Positions 8,480 through 17,242 of a stretch of 64,000 bases of DNA are shown here, piece by piece. Position 1 is the stretch's first letter, and every line of letters begins with the position of its first letter. Both the position numbers and the translations under genes were made by a program. The notes beneath the pieces were generated by a model. The model was not told the DNA's origin. It ran no database searches and saw only the letters and a program-made list of their open reading frames with translations. The DNA is from Lachnospiraceae bacterium. GTDB lineage: Bacteria > Bacillota > Clostridia > Lachnospirales > Lachnospiraceae. The DNA lies in assembly GCA_017465095.1 (NCBI GenBank), contig JAFTWX010000055.1, positions 1 to 64,000 of the forward strand. Direction: 5' to 3'.

Positions 8480-9946
8480 ATGCATTCCATTGTGGAAGCG
8501 ATTGCGACATATGCGGCGAAGCAGCCGGAAAAATTATGTGTTGCGGACGGTAAAAATACATTTACATATTTGCAATACTGGGAGCATATCGCAGGATTTG
8601 CCCGTCAACTCGCGGAATGCGGGGTAAAACCGGGCGATTGTGTTGTTGTCAGGAACTCCCAAAATGCTGCTTTTTTGACGGCAGGACTGGCATTGCAACT
8701 TTTGGGAGCGGTATTTGTGCCGATAGAAAAGAATGTGGCAGACCGGCGAATCCGGGAAATTTGCGAGGAAGTAGAGGCTGTTTGGTATATTGCGACAAAG
8801 GAGCCGGATTTTGCGATTTCTTACTTGGATATGGGGAACGTGTTGACCCATGCGATGCCGGTTTCGATGGAGCATGTTGTTTTTCCGAAGGGGACAGATC
8901 TTGCAGAGATACTTTTTACAACCGGAACGACAGGAAAGTCGAAAGGGATTGAAATCCTTCATAAAAATGTCATTGCGGTAGCGGAGAATGTTATTGACGG
9001 CGTGGAGATGAAACCGGACAATGTAGAACTGATTCCGGTGCCTTTGAGCCATTCTCACGGACTTCGCAGGTATTATGCCAATATGCTCAATGGCAGCAGC
9101 GTTGTGTTGGCCGATGGAGTTATCTTTGTGAAGCAAATCTTTGAGCGTATGAGAACTTACGGGGTGACATCCATGGATCTTGTTCCGGCAGCGCTCGCGG
9201 CGCTTTTGAAATTGGGCGGTGATGAGCTTGGTCAGTTTGCCGGGCAAATAGACTATATTCAGCTTGGTTCTGCACCGATTCCTGAGGCGGATCGTGAAAG
9301 ATTGCGATTGCTTTTTCCTGACAGCAGACTTTATAACTTTTACGGTACAACGGAGTCCGGATGTTCCTGTATTTTTGATTTTAACAAATATGGAGACAAG
9401 AAAAATTGTATCGGAAGGCCGACCTGCCATGCAGTGTTTGCTTTTTTGGATGAGGATGGCAAGGAGGTCTCGGCAACAAAAAATCAGCCCGGTTTTTTGG
9501 CCTGCAAGGGTGAGATGAATATGGCGGGGTATTATCGCTCGCCGTCGCAGAATGAGGCAGTATTTTCCGGGGATTTTATCGTTACACAGGATATGGCGTA
9601 TATAGGTGATGATGGAATGATTTACCTTTTGGGACGCAAGGGCGATGTAATTCAAAGCGGAGGGAATAAAATATCACCGCAGGAAGTGGAAGAGGCTGCG
9701 CTGGAGATGGAAGGTATTGCCGATTGTGCCTGTATCCCGGTGGAAAGTCCGTTGCTTGGGCAGGAACCGAAATTGTTCTATGTTGCGGCGAAGGGGATAT
9801 CGTTGCAAGAGGAGGAACTTTATGAGTTTTTAAAAAGAAAACTGGAAACATATAAGGTTCCGAAAAAAATAGAAAGAATAGATCAAATTCCAAGGACCTA
9901 TAACGGGAAAATACAAAGAAATCTTTTGATGGAAAGAGAGAGGTGA
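8480..9946 (+). CDS. AMP-forming acyl ligase charging the operon's carrier protein (DltA-like role)
   Basis: A 488-residue class I adenylate-forming enzyme. Motifs in order: phosphate loop TTGTTGKSKGI (A3), LGSAPIPEADR, YNFYGTTESG (A5), TQDMAYIGDDGMIYLLGRKGDVI (A7/A8 hinge) and the catalytic Lys in TYNGKIQRN (A10). It should activate a carboxylic or amino acid as acyl-AMP and load the acyl carrier encoded 5 bp downstream. Overall sequence looks nearer to acyl-CoA/fatty-acid ligases than to textbook DltA, so the substrate may not be D-alanine. Start chosen at the ATG 6-8 bp after GAGAGG. Confidence 0.82.
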   Translation: MHSIVEAIATYAAKQPEKLCVADGKNTFTYLQYWEHIAGFARQLAECGVKPGDCVVVRNSQNAAFLTAGLALQLLGAVFVPIEKNVADRRIREICEEVEAVWYIATKEPDFAISYLDMGNVLTHAMPVSMEHVVFPKGTDLAEILFTTGTTGKSKGIEILHKNVIAVAENVIDGVEMKPDNVELIPVPLSHSHGLRRYYANMLNGSSVVLADGVIFVKQIFERMRTYGVTSMDLVPAALAALLKLGGDELGQFAGQIDYIQLGSAPIPEADRERLRLLFPDSRLYNFYGTTESGCSCIFDFNKYGDKKNCIGRPTCHAVFAFLDEDGKEVSATKNQPGFLACKGEMNMAGYYRSPSQNEAVFSGDFIVTQDMAYIGDDGMIYLLGRKGDVIQSGGNKISPQEVEEAALEMEGIADCACIPVESPLLGQEPKLFYVAAKGISLQEEELYEFLKRKLETYKVPKKIERIDQIPRTYNGKIQRNLLMERER

Positions 9947-9951
9947 AAGAA

Positions 9952-10179
9952 ATGGATGGATTGATGCAAGTATTGAAACTGGCAGCGCCGAAGGTAGACT
10001 GGAGCGTAGAGGGGAACCTGGTGGAAGAGGGGATTTTGGATTCTGTAGATATTATCAGTGTTGTTTCGGAATTGACGAGTGCGTATGACATTGAGATTCC
10101 GGCAGAAGAGATGGAAATTGAGAATTTTTGCAGCGCACAGGCGATTTATGATCTTGTACAGCGATTGTTGGATGAATGA
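9952..10179 (+). CDS. Acyl carrier protein (DltC-like)
   Basis: A 75-residue acidic helical protein with the phosphopantetheine attachment Ser in EEGILDSVDIISVV. The DSVDI form, without the DSL of fatty-acid ACPs, recalls DltC and other dedicated carriers. It lies 5 bp after the acyl ligase and is the last gene before a strong terminator, so it is the likely acyl donor carrier for the MBOAT. An in-frame GTG at 9943 overlaps the ligase stop. The ATG at 9952 is preferred because GAGAGAGG ends 8 bp before it. Confidence 0.85.
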   Translation: MDGLMQVLKLAAPKVDWSVEGNLVEEGILDSVDIISVVSELTSAYDIEIPAEEMEIENFCSAQAIYDLVQRLLDE

Positions 10180-10210
10180 TGGGGATAAGTATATTGGGAG
10201 TATAATTTGA

Positions 10211-10250
10211 AAAAAGCCACAATTCCGTTAGCGGAATTGCGGCTTTTTTG
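10211..10250. terminator. Bidirectional terminator between convergent genes
   Basis: GCCaCAATTCCG and CGGAATTGcGGC pair around TTAG, flanked by an A run on the left and a T run on the right. The hairpin can therefore end both the acyl-carrier operon (plus) and the large secreted-protein gene (minus). Confidence 0.9.
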
Positions 10251-10252
10251 TT

Positions 10253-12988
10253 TTATCTGTTTGGCATAGCTTTTAATTTGTTTTCGTCAAATCCGTTTAC
10301 GATCTTCTTCCATGAGGAAGCGCCGATGGTTGACAGATAAGGATTTGTATAGGTGGTGGATTTCGGGGTATCCATGTATTTATATACTTTTTCTGATTTT
10401 TTACCCATGAAATCAAATTGGTATCCCGGACCGCCGTGGTCACCGCTGGAGAAGATGACTGCATCAATCATGTCGTTAAACTGTGCTTTGTAGTACAGGT
10501 ACGCAACGGCTGCAGCCTGAACGCTCTCGCCGGTCTGTCTTCCTGCGTTGTAAGGAGAACCGGTACCGCCGGAGTAGGAGAATCCCTGCTCGGAAAGAAT
10601 AATGCGGACGTTCTTTCCAAAGTTTTTCTTCACGTATTTGGTGAGGATTTCAAGGTTCTTCGGCGATACAAATGCAGCATCGTTGTTATTTGGGGCCAGA
10701 TTTCCGTCGTTCCAGAAATCGGCGTTGGTCAAAACGGCGGAATATGCATGGTAAGCAAGATTCCATTTGATATTTTTGTTTTGTTTTCTGATTTCTTTGT
10801 GAAATGCTTTGGTAAAGTTTTTCACTCCCCAATCGTTTTCTCGGTTGCTCCATGTGTGGTCACAGCAGATGTAAACACGACCGTTTTTGTTGTTGGATTT
10901 TACGGCGTAATAGAGCATGCGGAAAGCGGAAGCATAATGCTTGATAAATTTATCCTTGGAGATGTTGCCTGCGTAATACCATTTTGCGTTCATGTTGGCG
11001 TAGGTGTTAACCTCGTTACCGAGAATCCAGTTGTCTACATGGTAATCCTGCTTGCTGGCGTATTCTGCCATAAAATGGAATGCGGCTTCAATGTTTTCTC
11101 GGGCAGTTTTGTTGTCTGTGTTAAATGCATAGTAGTGCGCGCCCTGTTTACGTCCGCTCTTTAAAATAAGATTTTTGCATTTTGCGTCGTACTGGAGCAT
11201 AACCTGAACGGTAACGGTTCCGCCGTCTTTGTTGACTTCACTCACGTGTCCGAAATTCGGGTTATTAAAATAGTACGTTTTGCCGTTGTATTTGTAAGCA
11301 ACCTGATGATTTCCTTTTGTTGCAATAATGGAATTCAGGTTAAAGTTGTAGAAATAGTTTTTATCACCCATGGAGGTATCATAGCATCCCTGGCGGCCTT
11401 TCTTGGAAGCCGGAGTCGGGAAGGCGGCCGTATAGTGGGCAGCAGCCTCCGGATTGCTGATGAAAGCAGCGGAAGAAATCAATTTATACTTTTTGCCCTT
11501 TTTAACGGCGATGGCAAATTTGCCCTGGATGTGGTTGTTGCCGTCGTTATCCGTAACAGGGAGTTTAAATTCTACTGTTTTGGTCTTTTCTGCTTTTGCA
11601 ATTTTTTTCAAAACTTTGCCGTTGTAAGGATCTACTTTTACCAGGTAGTAGAAGTTGTCGGAACTCTTTAAGCGTTTGGAAACTTTTGCTTTTACATACA
11701 GTGTGTCAGTTCCGGTGATGGAAACTTTTTTGAGTTTTCCCGAGTTTTTCTTCGCTTCGTATTCGCGCACCCCTTTTTTTACTTTGCAGGAAAGTACCTT
11801 AGAGTAACTTCCGTAGCATTTTTCTCCGGTGGAGTCGATGACATAAGCACGCACCTTGTAATAGTATTTCTTTCCTTTTGGAAGGTTGGTGAATGTGTAG
11901 GAGGTTTTGGCTCCTGCATCGATGGAGTTTTTGTTTTTGGTAAATTTCTTGTTGGTTGCGTATGTAATTTCGTAGCCCTGGGCATTGGTCGCTTTTGTGT
12001 ATTTAAGTTTGATTTTTCCTGTGCCTGTGTTTTTGGCAGAGGAAAGTGTGACCGCACCCGGGGTCACGGATGTCCATTTGGCGTAAACGGTATAGGAAGG
12101 AACGTTACCGTTTGCATCTGAGTTAAAGAAGGTTCCGGCCGGAATGGCAGTGACGGCTTTTGTAAAAGCCGGATCTGTGTACCAGCCGTTGAAAATGAAT
12201 CCCTTGCGCTGCGGAGCAGGAAGCTGGATGGCTCCGCTCTTGACGGTAAATGTATACGGAATTTCTGCGCCGTTTTTGGCAACCAGAGCTCCGCCGTTTA
12301 GCTGATAGTTGATGGAGTATTCGTACGGCTCGGTGTCGTAAACAGCGTAGAGGTTGGTGTCTTCGTAGAAGTAAACTTCGTCATATAAGGTGGATACGAG
12401 GTTACCTTTGTTGTTGGCGCGGGAGTGTTTCCAGCGTACAATCTGATATCCGTTACGAACCTGTGAGAGCAGGCGGGAACTGCTCATGTAATCGCACAGA
12501 CAGACACCGTAACTGTACCCGTCATACTGCATCGGAACAGTGAACAGCAGCGTGGTTCCGTCCGTATCATAAAAGTATGCAGTGAAGTCCGTCGCCTCTG
12601 CTTCCGACGAGACGCTATCGATATCCGGTGTTTTTGTGTCGTCGCCTTCTTCCGTTGAAGAAGAGTCATCTTCGCTGTCGGATGTATCCTGTGAGGTATC
12701 CTCTGAGCCGGCGGAAGAGTCGTCGCCGCTTTCGGTTCCGGAATCATCCGGCGTACCCGGTGTCACATCACCGGCCGGTGTATCGCCCGATTCTGTACCA
12801 TCACCGTCTGTATTGTCAGTTTCCGTGTTGTCGGAATCCGGCACAGAAGGTGTATCTGTCGTGTTGTCGGAAATCGCGGTCTGCTGCGCTTCTGTGGCAG
12901 AGAGGGTGATCGGATACTGTCCGACGGTACCTACAGTCAATAATAAACACAGAAAGAGAGAAAGAAACCGCATTCTGATTTTTTTCAT
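10253..12988 (-). CDS. Large secreted multidomain protein with DUF5722 glycosidase-like domain
   Basis: The 911-residue protein starts with a signal peptide (about 1-33) and a low-complexity linker of Asp, Ser, Thr, Gly and Glu (about 36-130). A Listeria/Bacteroides-type beta repeat ends in YTVYAKWTS, then comes a fibronectin type III domain with GYEITYATNKKF and KKYYYKVRAY. A C-terminal region of about 370 residues matches what I know of DUF5722. It has a TIM-barrel glycosidase look: WILGNEVN (Glu near 656) could be the acid/base and ILSEQGFSYSG (Glu near 799) the nucleophile. No LPXTG motif or C-terminal anchor is visible. The start at 12988 follows a GAGGG site; an in-frame ATG 54 bp upstream would hide the signal peptide. 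Polysaccharide binding or cleavage outside the cell is inferred. Confidence 0.82.
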   Translation of the reverse strand: MKKIRMRFLSLFLCLLLTVGTVGQYPITLSATEAQQTAISDNTTDTPSVPDSDNTETDNTDGDGTESGDTPAGDVTPGTPDDSGTESGDDSSAGSEDTSQDTSDSEDDSSSTEEGDDTKTPDIDSVSSEAEATDFTAYFYDTDGTTLLFTVPMQYDGYSYGVCLCDYMSSSRLLSQVRNGYQIVRWKHSRANNKGNLVSTLYDEVYFYEDTNLYAVYDTEPYEYSINYQLNGGALVAKNGAEIPYTFTVKSGAIQLPAPQRKGFIFNGWYTDPAFTKAVTAIPAGTFFNSDANGNVPSYTVYAKWTSVTPGAVTLSSAKNTGTGKIKLKYTKATNAQGYEITYATNKKFTKNKNSIDAGAKTSYTFTNLPKGKKYYYKVRAYVIDSTGEKCYGSYSKVLSCKVKKGVREYEAKKNSGKLKKVSITGTDTLYVKAKVSKRLKSSDNFYYLVKVDPYNGKVLKKIAKAEKTKTVEFKLPVTDNDGNNHIQGKFAIAVKKGKKYKLISSAAFISNPEAAAHYTAAFPTPASKKGRQGCYDTSMGDKNYFYNFNLNSIIATKGNHQVAYKYNGKTYYFNNPNFGHVSEVNKDGGTVTVQVMLQYDAKCKNLILKSGRKQGAHYYAFNTDNKTARENIEAAFHFMAEYASKQDYHVDNWILGNEVNTYANMNAKWYYAGNISKDKFIKHYASAFRMLYYAVKSNNKNGRVYICCDHTWSNRENDWGVKNFTKAFHKEIRKQNKNIKWNLAYHAYSAVLTNADFWNDGNLAPNNNDAAFVSPKNLEILTKYVKKNFGKNVRIILSEQGFSYSGGTGSPYNAGRQTGESVQAAAVAYLYYKAQFNDMIDAVIFSSGDHGGPGYQFDFMGKKSEKVYKYMDTPKSTTYTNPYLSTIGASSWKKIVNGFDENKLKAMPNR

Positions 12989-13033
12989 AATAACCCTCGC
13001 TTTCGTTTGTTCTGTTTTAGTACGATAAAGTGT

Positions 13034-13062
13034 CTTATTCATTATAGCGCAAATGTTATAAT
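13034..13062 (+). promoter_or_regulatory. Putative extended -10 promoter of glgP-malQ
   Basis: TGtTATAAT at 13054-13062 is an extended -10 element. The -35 (CTTATT at about 13034) is weak, as is common with extended -10 promoters. Transcription from about 13069 would give a leader of about 115 nt containing the hairpin at 13110. It overlaps, back to back, a TATAAT on the minus strand at 13046-13041 that may serve the secreted-protein gene. Confidence 0.4.
13041..13046 (-). promoter_or_regulatory. Putative -10 element of the secreted-protein gene
   Basis: On the minus strand a perfect TATAAT lies about 53 bp upstream of the secreted-protein start codon (12988). No good -35 is seen at the expected distance. 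Confidence 0.35.
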
Positions 13063-13109
13063 ATTTTAAGTCTTGACAAGAGAAATTTTAGAAGAAAATC
13101 AAGGGGAAA

Positions 13110-13134
13110 GGGACTTTACAAAGTCCCGTTTTTG
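13110..13134 (+). terminator. Terminator-like hairpin in the glgP leader (possible attenuator)
   Basis: GGGACTT (13110-13116) pairs with AAGTCCC (13121-13127) around TACA, followed by GTTTTTG. No plus-strand gene ends upstream, because the neighbour is divergent. The hairpin therefore lies inside the probable glgP leader and would reduce transcription of glgP-malQ unless read through. Confidence 0.55.
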
Positions 13135-13182
13135 TTGTAGATTTTTAAAGAACGATGTATGCATATAAATAGGAGGAAAAAA

Positions 13183-15492
13183 ATGACCTTACAAAGAGAA
13201 GTAATCGAATTGAAACTGGAAGAACAGCTTGACGGTATTCTTGAGTCGCTTTACGGAAAAAAGATAGCTGACTGCAACGATACCGAGCTTTATTACGGAA
13301 TTTTACAGCTGACCAAGGGAATGTTGGATGCAACAGAACCAATCAGCGGTCAGAAGAAAGTATATTACATATCCGCAGAGTTCCTGATCGGAAAGTTGCT
13401 CTCAAACAACTTAATCAATTTAGGAATTTACGGAAAACTGGATGAGATTCTCGGAAAGTACGGAAAGAAGCTTTCTGCGATTGAGGAGATAGAACCGGAA
13501 CCGTCTCTCGGTAACGGAGGTCTCGGACGTCTTGCTGCTTGTTTCCTTGATTCCATTGCATCTTTGGGCTATCCGGGAGACGGTATCGGACTCAATTATC
13601 ATTTCGGATTGTTTAAGCAGGTGTTCCGTGATCACAAACAGTGTGCGGAAAAGAATGAGTGGATTGAGCAGCAGTCATGGCTCAATAAAACGGATGTGAC
13701 ATTTGATGTAATGTTTGGTGACCGTAAGGTAACTTCCCGTCTTTATGACATTGATGTAATCGGTTATGAAAACGGTAAGAATAAACTCCACCTTTTTGAT
13801 GTCGAATCCGTGGATGAGAGTTTGGTAAAAGAAGGAAGCATCGATTTCGATAAGGAAGAGATCGAAAAAAATCTGACCTTGTTCCTCTATCCGGACGATT
13901 CCGATGAGGCCGGAAATCTGCTTCGTATTTATCAGCAGTATTTCATGGTAAGCAACGGTGCACAGCTTATTTTAAAAGAGCTCAAAGAAAAGAAATGTGA
14001 TCTCCGCAAGATGAATGAATATGTGGTGATTCAGATTAACGATACACATCCGACTATGGTGATTCCGGAGCTTATCCGTATTCTTGTGGATGAGAAAGCG
14101 TTCACGATGGATGAAGCGATTGAAGTGGTAAGCAAGACATGTGCTTACACGAACCATACAATCCTTGCAGAGGCACTTGAAAAATGGCCGCTGGAATATT
14201 TGGAGAAAGTAGTTCCGCAGCTTGTTCCGATTATCAAAGAGCTGGATAAGCGTGTGAGAGTAAAATACAAAGATGAAAAAGTACAGATCATCGACAAGGA
14301 TGACCGCGTGCATATGGCGCACATCGACATTCATTACGGATTCTCCGTAAACGGTGTGGCTGCAATTCATACCGAGATTTTGAAAGATACGGAATTAAAT
14401 CATTTTTATAAGATTTATCCGGAGAAATTCAACAATAAGACAAACGGTATCACATTCCGTCGTTGGTTGCTCTCATGCAACCAGCCGCTTGCTGATATGC
14501 TTACAGAAACCATCGGCGACGGCTACAAGAAAGATGCGGATGAGCTTAAGAAACTGTTAGAGTTTAAAGATGACGCAAAGGTACTGGATGCCATCGCTGC
14601 AATCAAGCAGACAAAGAAGGAAGAACTTGCTGCCCACCTGAAAGAAAAAGAAGGTGTGGAGGTAGATCCGACTTCCATCTTTGATATTCAGATTAAGCGT
14701 CTCCATGAGTACAAACGTCAGCAGATGAATGCGCTCTACATCATTCACAAATACCTTGAGATTAAGGGCGGCAAAAAGCCTGCGACTCCGATTACATTTA
14801 TCTTCGGTGCCAAGGCAGCACCTGCCTATGTGATTGCGCAGGATATCATTCACCTTCTGCTTTGCCTCCAGGAAATCGTAAACAACGATCCGGATGTAAA
14901 AGATTACATGAAGGTAATTATGGTAGAAAACTACAATGTCAGCTATGCGGAAAAACTTATTCCGGCTTGTGACATTTCGGAGCAGATTTCGCTTGCAAGT
15001 AAAGAGGCGTCAGGAACCGGTAACATGAAGTTCATGCTCAACGGTGCAGTGACACTCGGTACAAGCGACGGAGCTAACGTGGAGATTGATGAGCTTGTCG
15101 GCCGTGACAATATTTATATCTTCGGAAAAGATTCCGATACGGTAATTGCTCATTATGACAAGGCAGATTATGTGTCAAAAGATTTCTATAAGAACAGTCC
15201 TGTAATCAAAGAGGCTGTGGACTTCATCATCAGCGATGAGCTTTTGGCTGTGGGCGACAAGGAGAATCTGGAGCGCCTTTACAACGAACTGTTAAACAAA
15301 GACTGGTTCATGACATTGCTTGATCTTGAGGATTATATTAAGACAAAGGATCAGGCGTTTGCGGATTACGCAGACAAGGATACATGGAAGAAGAAAATGC
15401 TTGTAAACATTGCGATGGCAGGCTTCTTCTCATCCGACAGAACAATCAGACAGTACAACAGTGATATTTGGAAATTGACACCGGAAGCATAA
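13183..15492 (+). CDS. glgP: Glycogen/alpha-glucan phosphorylase
   Basis: Releases glucose-1-phosphate from the non-reducing ends of glycogen or maltodextrin in the cytoplasm, using pyridoxal phosphate. The 769-residue protein shows [37 protein letters not shown] and, near the C-terminus, the PLP-lysine motif [20 protein letters not shown]. Its length is near the lower end for the family. The ATG at 13183 follows an AGGAGG box with 7-bp spacing; an in-frame ATG at 13159 lacks one. It is followed after 10 bp by malQ, which supplies the chain rearrangement needed for complete glucan breakdown. A terminator-like leader hairpin suggests attenuation. Confidence 0.95.
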   Translation: MTLQREVIELKLEEQLDGILESLYGKKIADCNDTELYYGILQLTKGMLDATEPISGQKKVYYISAEFLIGKLLSNNLINLGIYGKLDEILGKYGKKLSAIEEIEPEPSLGNGGLGRLAACFLDSIASLGYPGDGIGLNYHFGLFKQVFRDHKQCAEKNEWIEQQSWLNKTDVTFDVMFGDRKVTSRLYDIDVIGYENGKNKLHLFDVESVDESLVKEGSIDFDKEEIEKNLTLFLYPDDSDEAGNLLRIYQQYFMVSNGAQLILKELKEKKCDLRKMNEYVVIQINDTHPTMVIPELIRILVDEKAFTMDEAIEVVSKTCAYTNHTILAEALEKWPLEYLEKVVPQLVPIIKELDKRVRVKYKDEKVQIIDKDDRVHMAHIDIHYGFSVNGVAAIHTEILKDTELNHFYKIYPEKFNNKTNGITFRRWLLSCNQPLADMLTETIGDGYKKDADELKKLLEFKDDAKVLDAIAAIKQTKKEELAAHLKEKEGVEVDPTSIFDIQIKRLHEYKRQQMNALYIIHKYLEIKGGKKPATPITFIFGAKAAPAYVIAQDIIHLLLCLQEIVNNDPDVKDYMKVIMVENYNVSYAEKLIPACDISEQISLASKEASGTGNMKFMLNGAVTLGTSDGANVEIDELVGRDNIYIFGKDSDTVIAHYDKADYVSKDFYKNSPVIKEAVDFIISDELLAVGDKENLERLYNELLNKDWFMTLLDLEDYIKTKDQAFADYADKDTWKKKMLVNIAMAGFFSSDRTIRQYNSDIWKLTPEA

Positions 15493-15502
15493 GAGGTTGT
15501 TT

Positions 15503-17008
15503 ATGAAAACAAGAAAAAGAACGGCGGGAGTTCTTCTGCCGATTACAAGTCTTCCTTCAAAATACGGAATCGGAACCGTCGGAACGGCGGCTTATGAATT
15601 TGTGGACTTTTTGAAAAAATCCGGACAGACCTACTGGCAGATTTTGCCGGCGGGTCCGACCGGTTACGGTGATTCGCCGTATCAGTCCTTTTCTACTTTT
15701 GCCGGAAATCCGTATTTTATCGATTTGGAAAAATTAGTTAGCGAAGGCTTACTTTTGAAAAAAGAATGCGATGAGGCTGATTTCGGCGATAACGAGCAGT
15801 ATGTGGATTATGAAAAACAATATTTTGTTCGTTTTCCTCTTTTGAAAAAGGCGTTCGGACGCTTTGTGACCAGCGGCGGGCTCGAGAGAGAAGACTATCA
15901 GGCTTTTTGTAAAGAAAACAGCTACTGGCTGGATGATTATGCGATTTATATGGCGGTAAAGAATTATTACGGCGGCAAGAGCTTCCGTGAGTGGGAGGAC
16001 GTGGATATCCGCATGAATGATGTGCTCGCCTGTGATCGTTACCGCGAAAAGTGCAGAGAGGATTATGATTTTTATTGTTTCCTCCAGTATGAGTTCCGCA
16101 AACAGTGGATGGCTTGGAAAGCCTATGCGAACAAAAACGGTATCCGTATCGTCGGTGATATTCCGATTTATGTGGCAGCAGACAGTGCAGATACATGGGC
16201 CAATCCGGAGCTTTTTCAGTTGGATGAAGATGCGGTGCCGACCCGTGTGGCAGGTTGTCCGCCGGATTATTTCTGTAAGACCGGACAGTTGTGGGGCAAT
16301 CCGCTTTATGACTGGGAATACCACAAGAAGACAGATTATGCGTGGTGGACAAAACGTATCGCTTATTGTTTTGAATTATATGATGTGGTAAGAATTGATC
16401 ACTTCCGCGGATTTGATGAGTATTATGCGATTCCGTACGGCGATCCGACGGCGGAGTTCGGCCGTTGGGAAAAAGGACCGGGAATTGATTTGTTTGATGC
16501 ACTCAAGAAAAAACTCGGAAAGATGGATGTGATTGCGGAGGATCTCGGATTCCTGACGCCGTCCGTTCTCCGTCTTGTGAAGAAGACCGGATATCCGGGA
16601 ATGAAAGTGCTTCAGTTCGGTTTTGATCCGGAAGGCGACAGTACATATCTTCCGCACAATTATCCGGAAAACTGTATCGTATATTCCGGAACCCACGACA
16701 ATGATACTTCCATCGGATGCTACAAGTCGTTCCGCCGTAAGGAAAGAGCGTTTGCAAAGAAATATTTGAACATTACAAATACAAAGCAAATCCATTGGGC
16801 GTTTATCCGAACAGCCCTTGCCAGCAAAGGAAATACGGCGATTATCACGATGCAGGATTATTTGGGGCTCGGCTCCGAAGCGCGCATCAACACGCCGTCT
16901 ACCCTCGGTGACAACTGGAAGTGGCGTATGCTTCCGGGACAGACTACAGATGCGCTTGCTGACGAAATTCGTGAGATGTGTTTTGTGTACGGACGCTGTG
17001 AGAAGTAG
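15503..17008 (+). CDS. malQ: 4-alpha-glucanotransferase (amylomaltase)
   Basis: A 501-residue GH77 enzyme that transfers alpha-1,4-glucan segments between maltodextrins. Seen motifs are GVLLPITSLPSKYGIGT at the N-terminus, the sugar-binding GPTGYGDSPYQSFS, the nucleophile region DVVRIDHFRGFDEYY, the acid/base Glu in IAEDLGFLTP and the transition-state Asp in YSGTHDNDT. It works with glgP, 10 bp upstream, in glycogen and maltodextrin use. The ATG at 15503 is chosen because AGAGG lies 6 bp before it; a TTG at 15497 is in frame but weaker. Confidence 0.95.
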   Translation: MKTRKRTAGVLLPITSLPSKYGIGTVGTAAYEFVDFLKKSGQTYWQILPAGPTGYGDSPYQSFSTFAGNPYFIDLEKLVSEGLLLKKECDEADFGDNEQYVDYEKQYFVRFPLLKKAFGRFVTSGGLEREDYQAFCKENSYWLDDYAIYMAVKNYYGGKSFREWEDVDIRMNDVLACDRYREKCREDYDFYCFLQYEFRKQWMAWKAYANKNGIRIVGDIPIYVAADSADTWANPELFQLDEDAVPTRVAGCPPDYFCKTGQLWGNPLYDWEYHKKTDYAWWTKRIAYCFELYDVVRIDHFRGFDEYYAIPYGDPTAEFGRWEKGPGIDLFDALKKKLGKMDVIAEDLGFLTPSVLRLVKKTGYPGMKVLQFGFDPEGDSTYLPHNYPENCIVYSGTHDNDTSIGCYKSFRRKERAFAKKYLNITNTKQIHWAFIRTALASKGNTAIITMQDYLGLGSEARINTPSTLGDNWKWRMLPGQTTDALADEIREMCFVYGRCEK

Positions 17009-17026
17009 ATGATAAATTATGCTGTG

Positions 17027-17084
17027 GCATGGCGCTTTGGCGCCGCGGACATGGCATTTTGGCGCTGTAGACATGGCGCCGTGG
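17027..17084. repeat. 22-bp tandem repeat after malQ (about 2.6 copies)
   Basis: Copies at 17027-17048 and 17049-17070 share ATGGC, then five variable bases, then GGCGC. A third copy begins at 17071 with ACATGGCGCC and breaks off. It lies between the malQ stop and the malQ terminator, so it would be in the 3' untranslated mRNA. Confidence 0.6.
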
Positions 17085-17107
17085 GTATATATCAAAAAAA
17101 TAGCTAG

Positions 17108-17152
17108 AAGTTCCCAAGATTATCGGAATCTTGGGAACTTTTTCTTGTTTTT
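17108..17152 (+). terminator. Rho-independent terminator of glgP-malQ
   Basis: A perfect 13-bp stem, AAGTTCCCAAGAT (17108-17120) with ATCTTGGGAACTT (17128-17140), is followed by TTTCTTGTTTTTTT. Confidence 0.92.
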
Positions 17153-17242
17153 TTCGTATATGCCTAAATGCGATGAAAAAGGAAACAAAATAAGAGAAAT
17201 GAGATGAAAAATTGGGTATTTTAATGTAATTTTTCGGTATGT

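Noticed and set aside
8534-9655. 373-codon minus-strand frame
   Set aside because: Antisense to the motif-rich acyl-AMP ligase gene and high in Arg, His, Cys and Ile, as expected from a shadow frame.
10418-11164. 248-codon plus-strand frame
   Set aside because: Antisense to the conserved DUF5722 domain; Val/Gly/Cys-rich translation without domain pattern.
12582-13028. 148-codon plus-strand frame, Ser/Val/Pro-rich
   Set aside because: It is the mirror of the Asp/Ser/Thr-rich linker and signal peptide of the secreted minus-strand protein; it has no ribosome-binding site and no family features.
15738-17095. Long minus-strand frames across malQ
   Set aside because: Shadow of a gene with clear GH77 motifs; no Shine-Dalgarno sites.
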